A stretch of DNA of 5,768 nucleotides, from positions 1-5,768 of the forward strand of contig JAUVPY010000203.1 of the NCBI GenBank assembly GCA_030598425.1, written 5' to 3'. Positions 1 through 5,396 of this stretch are shown one piece after another. Position 1 is the stretch's first letter; every line of letters begins with the position of its first letter. Source of the stretch: Anaerolineae bacterium. Its GTDB lineage: Bacteria; Chloroflexota; Anaerolineae; 4572-78; NAK82. The notes beneath the pieces were generated by a model. That model did no database searches, was not told where the DNA came from, and worked only from the letters and a program-made list of their open reading frames with translations. The translations under genes were made by a program, and so were the position numbers.

Positions 1-26
1 CGAAGTGACACACGGGGGAACGGTGA

Positions 27-2642
27 ATGGAGAGCGGGCGGTTTGTACTGCGATTTGACGAGGTGAGTGAAGGCGATACACACCTGGTGGGTGGAAAAGG
101 CCTGCGCCTGGCCGAGATGGCGCAGGCTGGCTTGCCAGTATTGCCTGGCTTCTGCGTGACAACGGCTGCCTATCGCGCCTTTCTGACGTACAATGGACTG
201 GAGGCGATGGTCTCTGCTGGGGACGAGACGGCTGTTCGCGATCACATCGCCTCGGCTGACTTGCCACCAGACGTCGCCAGTGCGATTCGCGACGCGCACG
301 AAACACTGAGGGACCCGGTTGCCGTACGCTCTTCGGCCACCGCGGAGGACAGTCAGGACGCCTCATTTGCCGGTCAATACGATACCTATCTTAATGTCGC
401 CGGCTCGGAAGCGGTGCTGGAGAAGGTACGGGCCTGCTGGGCGGGGCTTTGGAGCGAACGCGCCCTGGCCTATATGCGAGAGCAGGGGCTTGACCCATTC
501 CAGGCCGACATGGGGGTGGTCGTGCAGCGCCAGGGACAGGCTCAGGCCGCAGGTGTTCTGTTCACCCTCAACCCGCTCACCGGACGTGAAGAGGAGATGG
601 TGGTCGAAGCCGCCTGGGGGCTGGGCGAGGCCGTGGTTTCGGGGCGGGTGACACCCGATCACTACGTGGTCAACGCTCTTGACCGCCAGGTGTTGACGCA
701 CGATATCGCCAACCAATCGGTCATATTGGTCACAGCCGATGACGCTGGCATACGCGAAGAGCCCCTTCCCTCCGGTCAGCGCGACCGACCTGTCCTCAGC
801 GACGAGCAGTTGCTGGAACTGACCGAGCTGGGCTATCGCGTGCAGGCTCTCTATGGCTATCCGCAGGACATCGAATGGGCGCTGGTGGATGGGGACTTCG
901 TGCTGCTTCAAACCCGACCGCTGACCTCCTTCAGTTTCGACCCTGAGCTGGGTCAATGGACCTCAGGCAACTACCGCGAGGTGCTTCCCGGTTTCGCCAG
1001 CCCGCTGGCTATGTCGCTGAGCTTGGAACACGACTACGGGCGCGCCCTCAGCGAGTTCTTCCGCGACGTCAAGATGGGCGAAGCCCCGCCCGGCACTGTG
1101 TGGGGCAGGCCTTTCTTTGGGCGAGCCTACTGGAACGTGGGTGTCGCCAAGCAGTTCGCTGCGCTGATCCCTGGCTTCAAAGAACGGGTTCTCGACCAGA
1201 CGGTGGGCGTTGAACCCACCTATGAAGGGGATGGGCTGACTACCTCTTGGTCACCTTATACCATCGCGCGCGCGCTGCCCGTCTTGTTCGCTGTAAACGA
1301 CCGGTTCAAAAACGAGTGGCGCGACGGGCGTGCCTACCGGGATCGCTTTCTCAGCGAGATTGAACCAACACTGAATGAAGTGAACCCAGCCTCCTCATCG
1401 GACGTGGAACTGGCCGATTACTGCCACCAGATGGCGGAACTGCACTGGGAGGCCAACGGCACTGCCATCCGCATTAGCGTGCTGTCCACCCAAGCGCAGG
1501 ACGACTTCGAACCTATGGTCCACCGCTTGAATGCCACTTTGCCACCTGATCAGCGAATCGCTGCCGGTGACCTGATCACGGGGCTGAGCGACGTACGAAC
1601 CGCCCAGCCCACGCTGGAGCTGTGGGAACTGGCCCGCGTTGCCTTGGAGGATTCTCAGGTGGCGGCGGCTGTCACCCAGAGCGATCCAGACGGCATCCCC
1701 GAACGTCTCCAGGTCACCGAGCCAGGCCGCGCTTTTTGGGAACGGGTGCAGGCTTACCTGGCGCGGTACCACTACATGGCGCCCATAGACGAAGACCTCA
1801 GCGAACCCCGCTGGGACGAAGATCCCAGCTTCGTCCTTTCGACGCTACAAGCTTACGCCCTCGCCGATGAATCGCTGGACCCGACGCGACGGTTGGAGGC
1901 TCAGCGGCGGGTACGCCGTAGAACCGAACGGCGCGTGTTGGAGATCCTCTCGCGTAGTTGGCGGCGGGTGTGGCCCTTCGGCCGACGCTCGTTCATCAAG
2001 CAGTTGCGTCTGGTCCGGCGTTACGTCTGGTGGCGAGAGGAGACGCGCGTTATCGCTTCGCGTGCTTTCTATCAATGCCGACGCTTCTACAAGGAGCTGG
2101 GCCACCGTTGGGCAGCGCGGGGTATCCTCGATGAGCCGGAGCACATATTCTGTCTACGCTGGTCACGCATTCGGGCCGTTCTCGACGGCGAAGCGCCGGC
2201 CGGGGGCGTGCGAGACCGGGTAACTGGTTACCTGCGCCTCAAGACCTGCTACCGCAACTTTGATCCACCCAGCGTCATCGGCGTGGGGGCCAGTATTCGG
2301 AAGCTGAACGTCCGGCCCGGGCAGCGAATGTTTGAGGGAGTCCCCTGCAGCAGCGGGCGGGTGGAAGGGATCGCGCGTGTGGTCAAAAACCTGGACGAAG
2401 CCCGTGCCTTGCAGCGCGGCGAAATCCTGGTTGCCCGCTACACCAACCCGGGTTGGACGCCCCTATTCAACTTGGCTGGCGGCATCGTTATCGAGGAGGG
2501 AGGGCTACTCTCTCACGGGGCAGTCGTGGCGCGAGAGTATGGCATCCCCGCCGTACTCCGTATCGAAGGGGCGACCAAGATCTTCCACACCGGTCAACGG
2601 CTGCGAATTGACGGCAGCGCCGGGACAGTGGAGATTTTGTAA
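27..2642 (+). CDS. PEP-synthase-like dikinase, probable rifampin phosphotransferase family
   Basis: This 871-residue cytosolic enzyme belongs to the PEP synthase/pyruvate phosphate dikinase superfamily. Seen: an N-terminal ATP-binding domain (about 1-300) with GGKG at 22-25 (Lys24), AVRSSATAED at 99-108 (Arg101), DIEW at 281-284 (Glu283) and QTRP at 295-298. A divergent central domain (about 310-765) is followed by a C-terminal phosphohistidine swivel domain (about 769-871) with TNPGWTPLF at 806-814 and GGLLSHGAVVAREYGIPAV around His830, the expected phospho-carrier. No PEP-binding TIM barrel follows, so it is not canonical PEP synthase or PPDK. Domain order, length (family about 865) and the SHGAVVAREYG motif fit rifampin phosphotransferases, which use ATP to phosphorylate rifamycins and release AMP and phosphate. 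Substrate is inferred: drug-contacting residues in the variable central domain cannot be judged by eye. The ATG at 27 follows GGGGGAA (14-20) at good spacing. Its promoter would lie outside the window. No convincing terminator follows. Confidence 0.9.
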   Translation: MESGRFVLRFDEVSEGDTHLVGGKGLRLAEMAQAGLPVLPGFCVTTAAYRAFLTYNGLEAMVSAGDETAVRDHIASADLPPDVASAIRDAHETLRDPVAVRSSATAEDSQDASFAGQYDTYLNVAGSEAVLEKVRACWAGLWSERALAYMREQGLDPFQADMGVVVQRQGQAQAAGVLFTLNPLTGREEEMVVEAAWGLGEAVVSGRVTPDHYVVNALDRQVLTHDIANQSVILVTADDAGIREEPLPSGQRDRPVLSDEQLLELTELGYRVQALYGYPQDIEWALVDGDFVLLQTRPLTSFSFDPELGQWTSGNYREVLPGFASPLAMSLSLEHDYGRALSEFFRDVKMGEAPPGTVWGRPFFGRAYWNVGVAKQFAALIPGFKERVLDQTVGVEPTYEGDGLTTSWSPYTIARALPVLFAVNDRFKNEWRDGRAYRDRFLSEIEPTLNEVNPASSSDVELADYCHQMAELHWEANGTAIRISVLSTQAQDDFEPMVHRLNATLPPDQRIAAGDLITGLSDVRTAQPTLELWELARVALEDSQVAAAVTQSDPDGIPERLQVTEPGRAFWERVQAYLARYHYMAPIDEDLSEPRWDEDPSFVLSTLQAYALADESLDPTRRLEAQRRVRRRTERRVLEILSRSWRRVWPFGRRSFIKQLRLVRRYVWWREETRVIASRAFYQCRRFYKELGHRWAARGILDEPEHIFCLRWSRIRAVLDGEAPAGGVRDRVTGYLRLKTCYRNFDPPSVIGVGASIRKLNVRPGQRMFEGVPCSSGRVEGIARVVKNLDEARALQRGEILVARYTNPGWTPLFNLAGGIVIEEGGLLSHGAVVAREYGIPAVLRIEGATKIFHTGQRLRIDGSAGTVEIL

Positions 2643-2737
2643 GATTTTGACGGAATGTGGTGGTCATCTCCGCCTCAACCCTGGTTCCAATCCGCCTGGG
2701 TGTGAAGTTTTTCGGTCTAAAAGGTGACATTACTCTA

Positions 2738-2766
2738 TTGACTGTCAGCCGATGTCGTGTTATAAT
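2738..2766 (+). promoter_or_regulatory. Sigma-70 promoter for the Rrf2 regulator gene
   Basis: TTGACT (2738-2743) and TATAAT (2761-2766) are separated by exactly 17 bp, which is 11 of 12 consensus positions. Transcription would start near 2773 and give a leader of about 94 nt before the Rrf2 start codon. A small palindrome, TGACTGTCA (2739-2747), overlaps the -35 box. It could be an operator for autoregulation, as is common for Rrf2 proteins, but it is too short to claim. Confidence 0.8.
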
Positions 2767-2808
2767 TTGAAAGCCTACAATTAACGTCTGATATGGGAGC
2801 TTTGTGCC

Positions 2809-2850
2809 ATGCCGCGTCAAAGATTGGATGTTGGTGTAGATACCAAATGA
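2809..2850 (+). CDS. Possible 13-codon leader peptide upstream of the Rrf2 gene
   Basis: ATG at 2809 opens a 13-codon frame (MPRQRLDVGVDTK) ending in TGA at 2848-2850, only 16 nt before the Rrf2 start. It lies inside the predicted transcript and has its own GGGAG (2795-2799) nine bases upstream, so translation is plausible. Its second half contains TTGGT/ACCAA (2831-2835 and 2842-2846), able to form a small hairpin just before the Rrf2 ribosome-binding site. Translation through it could affect access to that site. No homology is recognised and a chance ORF of this length is quite possible. Confidence 0.22.
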   Translation: MPRQRLDVGVDTK

Positions 2851-2866
2851 TTTCAGGGGGAAGATT

Positions 2867-3307
2867 ATGGAAATAACCCGTCAGGCAGATTACGCAGTTC
2901 GTTCAATGGTGCACTTATCAGAACTGTCAGTGGATGGCCGGGTATCAACCGCATCCATCTCTGAAGCGGAGAGCATCCCTTTGCCGTTTCTGACCAAGGT
3001 CATCTCTCGGCTGGCGACCGCCGGTCTTGTGACCACCAGTCGCGGAATGGGCGGCGGCGTGTCCTTGGCCCGCCCGCCCGAGGAAGTCACTCTGCGGCAA
3101 GTGGTCGAAGCAGTGGATGGGCCGATCATTCTCAACCATTGTTTGCTCCGCTCAGGAACCTGCGATCGCGAGCCCAACTGCGCAGCCCACGATGTGTGGG
3201 GCGAGATCCAGGACGGCCTCGTCCGCGATTTAGACTCCGTGTCGATGAAGGATCTGGCCGACCGACAGGCTCAGAAGAAAGACACAAATTCAGGCGGTCA
3301 AGGGTAG
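2867..3307 (+). CDS. Rrf2-family transcriptional regulator, IscR-like Fe-S ligand set
   Basis: This 146-residue cytosolic DNA-binding protein has the length and fold pattern of the Rrf2 family (IscR, NsrR, CymR, RirA). Seen: the family N-terminus MEITRQADYAVRSMVHL, a winged helix-turn-helix over about 1-70 with the recognition helix near 38-53 (IPLPFLTKVISRLATAG), and the wing SRGMGGGVSLARP (58-70). A dimerisation-helix region follows. Cys92, Cys99 and Cys105 with His108 (C-x6-C-x5-C-x2-H) match the Cys3-His ligands of E. coli IscR almost position for position, with one extra residue in the first interval. It therefore probably binds a [2Fe-2S] cluster and senses iron-sulfur status, redox or NO. 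The C-terminal tail after about 125 is polar and probably disordered. The start is set by AGGGGGAAG at 2855-2863. The gene has its own promoter. No isc/suf or NO-detoxification genes are in the window, so the regulon is unknown. Confidence 0.93.
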   Translation: MEITRQADYAVRSMVHLSELSVDGRVSTASISEAESIPLPFLTKVISRLATAGLVTTSRGMGGGVSLARPPEEVTLRQVVEAVDGPIILNHCLLRSGTCDREPNCAAHDVWGEIQDGLVRDLDSVSMKDLADRQAQKKDTNSGGQG

Positions 3308-3320
3308 ACAGAAGAACTCT

Positions 3321-3349
3321 TTGACAAATCCACGGTCTTGATTTATACT
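3321..3349 (+). promoter_or_regulatory. Sigma-70 promoter driving the cobalamin riboswitch leader
   Basis: TTGACA (3321-3326, 6/6) and TATACT (3344-3349, 5/6) are spaced by 17 bp. The -35 box starts 13 nt after the Rrf2 stop codon, so the downstream gene has independent transcription. The start would be near 3356, about 15 nt before the first base of riboswitch helix P1. A 6-bp inverted repeat AGACAG/CTGTCT (3306-3311 and 3348-3353) brackets the promoter. I attach no function to it. Confidence 0.85.
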
Positions 3350-3370
3350 GTCTGCAATCGAATAATTATT

Positions 3371-3615
3371 GCGACTGAGGTGCCCGTAGCCCCGGAAGGC
3401 ACGGGCGGCAACGGCGAAGCCGGTGATACCTTCGTTGCCTTAGATATAGGGCAACCCAGGTGAAGTCCGGCGCTGACGCGCAACTGTAGGGTCAGTAGAC
3501 AGTAGTCAGTAGACAGTAGTCAGTAGACAGAATACAGGAAAGATACGGTCTGACTACTGATATCTGGTTACTGACATCTGGATATTGGCCAAGCCAGGAC
3601 GCCCGCCTTGGTCGT
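3371..3615 (+). promoter_or_regulatory. Cobalamin (B12) riboswitch aptamer
   Basis: Two conserved blocks identify the family. The first is ATAGGGCAACCCAGGTGAAG running through TCCGGCGCTGACGCGCAACTGT (3446-3487), matching the 'AGGGAA-nCCGGUGAAAnUCCGG-nGCUGnCCCGCAACUGU' core. The second is the B12-box AAGCCAGGACGCCCGCC (3591-3607). Helix P1 is visible: 3371-3380 (GCGACTGAGG) pairs with 3606-3615 (CCTTGGTCGT), allowing G-U pairs, and can extend inward by two pairs. Near the 5' side are two added hairpins: 3382-3406 (GCCCGT/ACGGGC plus GCC/GGC) and 3407-3439 (GGCAA/TTGCC stacked on CGAAG/CTTCG). The usual P7-P11 sequences (GCCACTG...GGGAAGG) between the blocks are absent. A heptamer-repeat hairpin takes their place. 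Such RNAs bind adenosylcobalamin or related cobalamins. The family normally switches genes off when B12 is plentiful. The target is the secreted B12-carrier-like gene at 3949. Confidence 0.9.
3491..3575 (+). repeat. Inverted pair of heptamer tandem repeats forming the riboswitch peripheral arm
   Basis: The left arm (3491-3532) is three copies of a 14-mer, GTCAGTAGACAGTA, each made of two related heptamers (GTCAGTA, GACAGTA). The right region (3551-3583) has the same 7/14-nt periodicity in inverted orientation: ACTGATATCTGGTT then ACTGACATCTGGAT, which read CAGTxxx heptamers on the other strand. Bases 3491-3516 align gap-free against 3550-3575 with about 21 of 26 pairs including one G-U. This gives a long imperfect hairpin with a loop at 3517-3549. 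It lies wholly between the aptamer core and the B12 box. Similar short CAGTxxx tandem repeats are widespread between genes in some Chloroflexota and cyanobacteria, so it is probably a dispersed repeat that settled in a length-tolerant arm. Confidence 0.85.
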
Positions 3616-3674
3616 GCACTGCAAGTCTTCGCGGTAAAGGGTGTGGTGCAGCGACTGAGAGCTAGACCACACCC
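3607..3674 (+). promoter_or_regulatory. Riboswitch expression platform with competing helices
   Basis: Three helices are possible here. First, 3651-3659 (GCGACTGAG) is an exact copy of the P1 5' strand (3371-3379). It can therefore pair with the P1 3' strand 3607-3615, continuing across one bulged A into GCAC/GTGC (3616-3619 with 3646-3649). Second, GGGTGTGGT (3639-3647) is perfectly complementary to ACCACACCC (3666-3674), giving a 9-bp antiterminator that takes four bases of the terminator's 5' arm. Third, CGCG at 3630-3633 can pair with CGCG at 3477-3480 in the L5 region, a candidate for the L5-L13 kissing loop of this family. The first two are mutually exclusive. The polarity of the switch cannot be settled from pairing alone. 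Confidence 0.6.
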
Positions 3675-3703
3675 CCTTACACGATGTAAGGGGGTTTTCT
3701 CTT
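3671..3703 (+). terminator. Intrinsic terminator of the cobalamin riboswitch
   Basis: ACCCCCTTACA (3671-3681) pairs perfectly over 11 bp with TGTAAGGGGGT (3685-3695) around a CGA loop, followed by the T-rich run TTTTCTCTT. It sits 56 nt after the end of P1 and about 250 nt before the next start codon, as expected for a transcriptional-attenuation riboswitch. Its 5' arm overlaps the candidate antiterminator at 3671-3674. Confidence 0.88.
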
Positions 3704-3708
3704 CCCAG

Positions 3709-3778
3709 AGGTTGCTCACCATTCCGGCACAACGTCTCGAAGATTTGCCTTTCGCGCGAAACGAAAGGAGAGCAACCT
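3709..3778 (+). promoter_or_regulatory. Hairpin sequestering a strong Shine-Dalgarno, with a 4-codon ORF
   Basis: An outer stem AGGTTGCTC (3709-3717) with GAGCAACCT (3770-3778) encloses an inner stem CCTTTCG (3748-3754) with CGAAAGG (3762-3768). Bases 3750-3761 (TTTCGCGCGAAA) are also a 12-nt palindrome. The near-ideal Shine-Dalgarno AAAGGAG (3764-3770) is almost entirely base-paired between the two stems. It is followed eight bases later by ATG at 3779, but that frame stops after four codons (MPPL, stop 3791-3793). Only transcripts that pass the riboswitch terminator would contain it. It could be a translational control element, a leader peptide, or the remnant of a lost gene start. Confidence 0.5.
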
Positions 3779-3948
3779 ATGCCCCCTCTATAGCTCGATA
3801 AGATTCTCCCCAATTCCGATCACTAACAAATCTCTAGCCATAGCGGCCGCGGGCAAGCGACCTTTGAGAAAGTAGCAAGCATAGCACCCGCGAGCGCAAT
3901 GGCCTTCAATCCCGAAGGAGAAATACAAACACGGAGTGTGGAAACACT
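3779..3948 (+). other. Leader downstream of the locked SD; no recognisable gene
   Basis: No convincing reading frame or promoter is visible here. Stops occur early in the frames following the ATG at 3779. CGCGGG (3848-3853) and CCCGCG (3887-3892) could pair. The last 35 bases hold the translation signals of the downstream gene. Confidence 0.5.
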
Positions 3949-3951
3949 ATG
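3914..3951 (+). promoter_or_regulatory. Translation-start region with a GGAA tetraloop hairpin before the ATG
   Basis: Two purine-rich motifs precede the start at 3949: GAAGGAG at 3914-3920 (28 nt away, too far in a linear leader) and GGAG at 3933-3936 (12 nt away, long). Between them and the ATG, AGTGT (3935-3939) and ACACT (3944-3948) form a 5-bp stem capped by GGAA, a GNRA-type tetraloop. Folding would bring upstream bases closer to the ATG. No alternative in-frame start has better spacing, and the signal peptide begins cleanly at this ATG. Confidence 0.5.
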
Positions 3952-5337
3952 AACGAGTTCTCAAGCAATAGAATAAGGAGAGCATCTTCGATCTTAGGCC
4001 CTATCATTTTGGGCCTGGCCCTGACGGCTGTCGTCGTCTTAGCCCTACTCGCGCTGCCGGCTGGCAGAATCGATGCTCAGAGCATAATGACAGCCCACGT
4101 GGTTATACAGCTAGGCGATGATACGCTGTGGGTGCGCCCTATTACCTTTACAGGTGAGATCTCAGGCGCAAACGTACTGGCGCAGACTGACCTGGAATTT
4201 GAACAGATGGGGGAAGCGGTGTGTAAAATCGATGGCATCGGGTGTCCCGCCGATGACTGCTTCTGCCCTGACAATCTGTGGACTCAGTCGCTCTGGGACG
4301 GAAGCGGATGGGCGCAACCGTGGCCGTTCCCGAACCTTCAGGACGGCGATGTATGGGCATTCGCGTATGATGCCGGCTGGCCACCTGACGTGGCCTCCGC
4401 AATTCCGCTGGTGGCTGCCTCGGATGGTCTGGAATGGCTACGTCCCCTGCAATCCGAAGATGACGGCGGATATGGATCAGGTGGTCCATCAGCCGAAACG
4501 CTATCCGCCGTTGGCGCTAACGGATATCGGGCCGCTGAGTGGCGACGGGCCAATAGTCCCTCCCTATCAGCCTATTTCCTTGCCAACGGTGCCGCATTTG
4601 CCGATACCGGCGTGGCCTCATCCAGCAAGAGGGCCGTAGCGCTGGCCGCTGGGGATGTGTGCTGGCCCCGGCGCTCGGTGGACCCGATGAGTTACTACCA
4701 CCCCGGCACCGGCGCATATAGCAGCACCAATCCATTTGATGCTGGAACTGGCGCGCATATGTGGGGTATGCTGGGCACGGCAACGCTAAGCCAAACCGTA
4801 CCTCCCCTGGCGGCTGACTATCTGAAAAACCTACAACAAGGTGATGGTGCGTGGGAGTGGGACGTGGGATTTGGCACCGATACCAACAGCACCGCACTGG
4901 CCATCCAGGCTCTGACAGCCGCAGGAGACCCGGCTGCCTCAAGCGCCATCGTGAACGCCTTGGCCTATCTCGACGCCGCACAAAATGACGATGGTGGTTT
5001 TCCCTATAGTCCTGTTTCGCCCTTTGGTACTGACAGTGATACCAATTCAACTGCTTACGTGGTGCAGGCGTTGCTGGCGGCCGGCGAATCGCCTTCCGAC
5101 GCACGCTGGGCAAGGCTAACCGATGGCATAACGCCGACCAACCCCATCAGCTACCTGCTCGGCATACAATTGGCTGACGGCAGCTTTGAGTACCAGAAGG
5201 GGGTGCCTGGCGACCGGCAATCATCCACCCGACAGGCGATCCCCACCCTGCTAAACCGCCCACTCCCGCTAAGCGTGACTGAGTTGGATCGATGTGAAGT
5301 GATGTATTTCCCTCTGATCTTGAAGGGGTCTCGGTAG
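3949..5337 (+). CDS. Secreted transcobalamin/intrinsic-factor-like B12-binding protein
   Basis: This 462-residue exported protein probably captures cobalamin or another corrinoid outside the cytoplasmic membrane. Seen: a signal peptide with basic Arg8-Arg11, a hydrophobic core at 15-37 and a likely cut after Ala43 (RIDA-QS). Residues about 48-141 resemble the transcobalamin C-terminal/DUF4430 domain, with VVIQLGDD, AVCKIDGIGCPADDCFC (90-106; Cys92, 99, 104, 106), a Trp-rich LWDGSGW and LQDGDVWAFAY. Residues about 159-436 hold some six alpha/alpha-toroid repeats of the prenyltransferase/squalene-cyclase type, clearest at QGDGAWEW...TDTNSTALAIQAL (297-322), QNDDGGFPY...DTNSTAYVVQAL (345-375) and QLADGSFEY (407-415). 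No DxDD cyclase motif is seen. The tail MYFPLILKGSR resembles ends of exported Chloroflexota proteins. The upstream cobalamin riboswitch strongly supports a B12 role. Ligand binding itself is inferred. No transporter genes are in the window. Confidence 0.85.
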   Translation: MNEFSSNRIRRASSILGPIILGLALTAVVVLALLALPAGRIDAQSIMTAHVVIQLGDDTLWVRPITFTGEISGANVLAQTDLEFEQMGEAVCKIDGIGCPADDCFCPDNLWTQSLWDGSGWAQPWPFPNLQDGDVWAFAYDAGWPPDVASAIPLVAASDGLEWLRPLQSEDDGGYGSGGPSAETLSAVGANGYRAAEWRRANSPSLSAYFLANGAAFADTGVASSSKRAVALAAGDVCWPRRSVDPMSYYHPGTGAYSSTNPFDAGTGAHMWGMLGTATLSQTVPPLAADYLKNLQQGDGAWEWDVGFGTDTNSTALAIQALTAAGDPAASSAIVNALAYLDAAQNDDGGFPYSPVSPFGTDSDTNSTAYVVQALLAAGESPSDARWARLTDGITPTNPISYLLGIQLADGSFEYQKGVPGDRQSSTRQAIPTLLNRPLPLSVTELDRCEVMYFPLILKGSR

Positions 5338-5357
5338 CGCGGACCAGAATAAGACGC

Positions 5358-5396
5358 CATTGCTCTGAGTGGGTATTAGACCCACTCAGAGCAATG
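5358..5396 (+). repeat. 17-bp perfect hairpin after the B12-carrier gene
   Basis: Bases 5358-5374 and 5380-5396 are perfectly complementary over 17 bp around the loop ATTAG. The core is GCTCTGAGTGGGT. It lies 20 nt after the stop codon, where a terminator is expected, but on the + strand it is followed by AAAAAA rather than a T-run. It is therefore a poor intrinsic terminator in that direction. It could still act as a transcript-stabilising 3' hairpin, or be part of the adjacent mobile element. Confidence 0.7.

Noticed and set aside
363..956. Minus-strand open frame of 197 codons inside the dikinase gene
   Set aside because: It lies wholly antisense to a well-supported gene in GC-rich sequence, has no recognisable domain, and its translation looks like a frame shadow.
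27..2642. Annotation as canonical PEP synthase (ppsA) or pyruvate phosphate dikinase
   Set aside because: The phosphohistidine domain is at the very C-terminus and no PEP-binding TIM barrel follows. Both canonical enzymes need it.
2643..2737. Possible terminator after the dikinase gene (GGTGG/CCGCC hairpin at about 2657-2673, TTTTT at 2708-2712)
   Set aside because: The 5-bp hairpin is not followed by a T-run, and the T-run is not preceded by a stable stem.
3491..3532. Tandem repeats considered as a CRISPR array
   Set aside because: The unit is 7/14 nt with no spacers between copies. It is a simple tandem repeat.
3843..3850. GCGGCCGC palindrome considered as an operator or cloning scar
   Set aside because: An 8-bp GC palindrome is not unusual in GC-rich DNA and nothing around it suggests vector sequence or a binding site.
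4517..5113. Minus-strand open frame of 198 codons inside the B12-carrier gene
   Set aside because: It is antisense to a conserved repeat protein. Its Arg/Pro-rich composition is typical of a shadow frame.
3949..5337. Squalene-hopene cyclase or protein prenyltransferase beta subunit
   Set aside because: The repeats are of that fold class, but the protein is secreted, lacks a DxDD catalytic motif and a clear zinc-ligand set, carries a DUF4430-like domain, and sits behind a cobalamin riboswitch.
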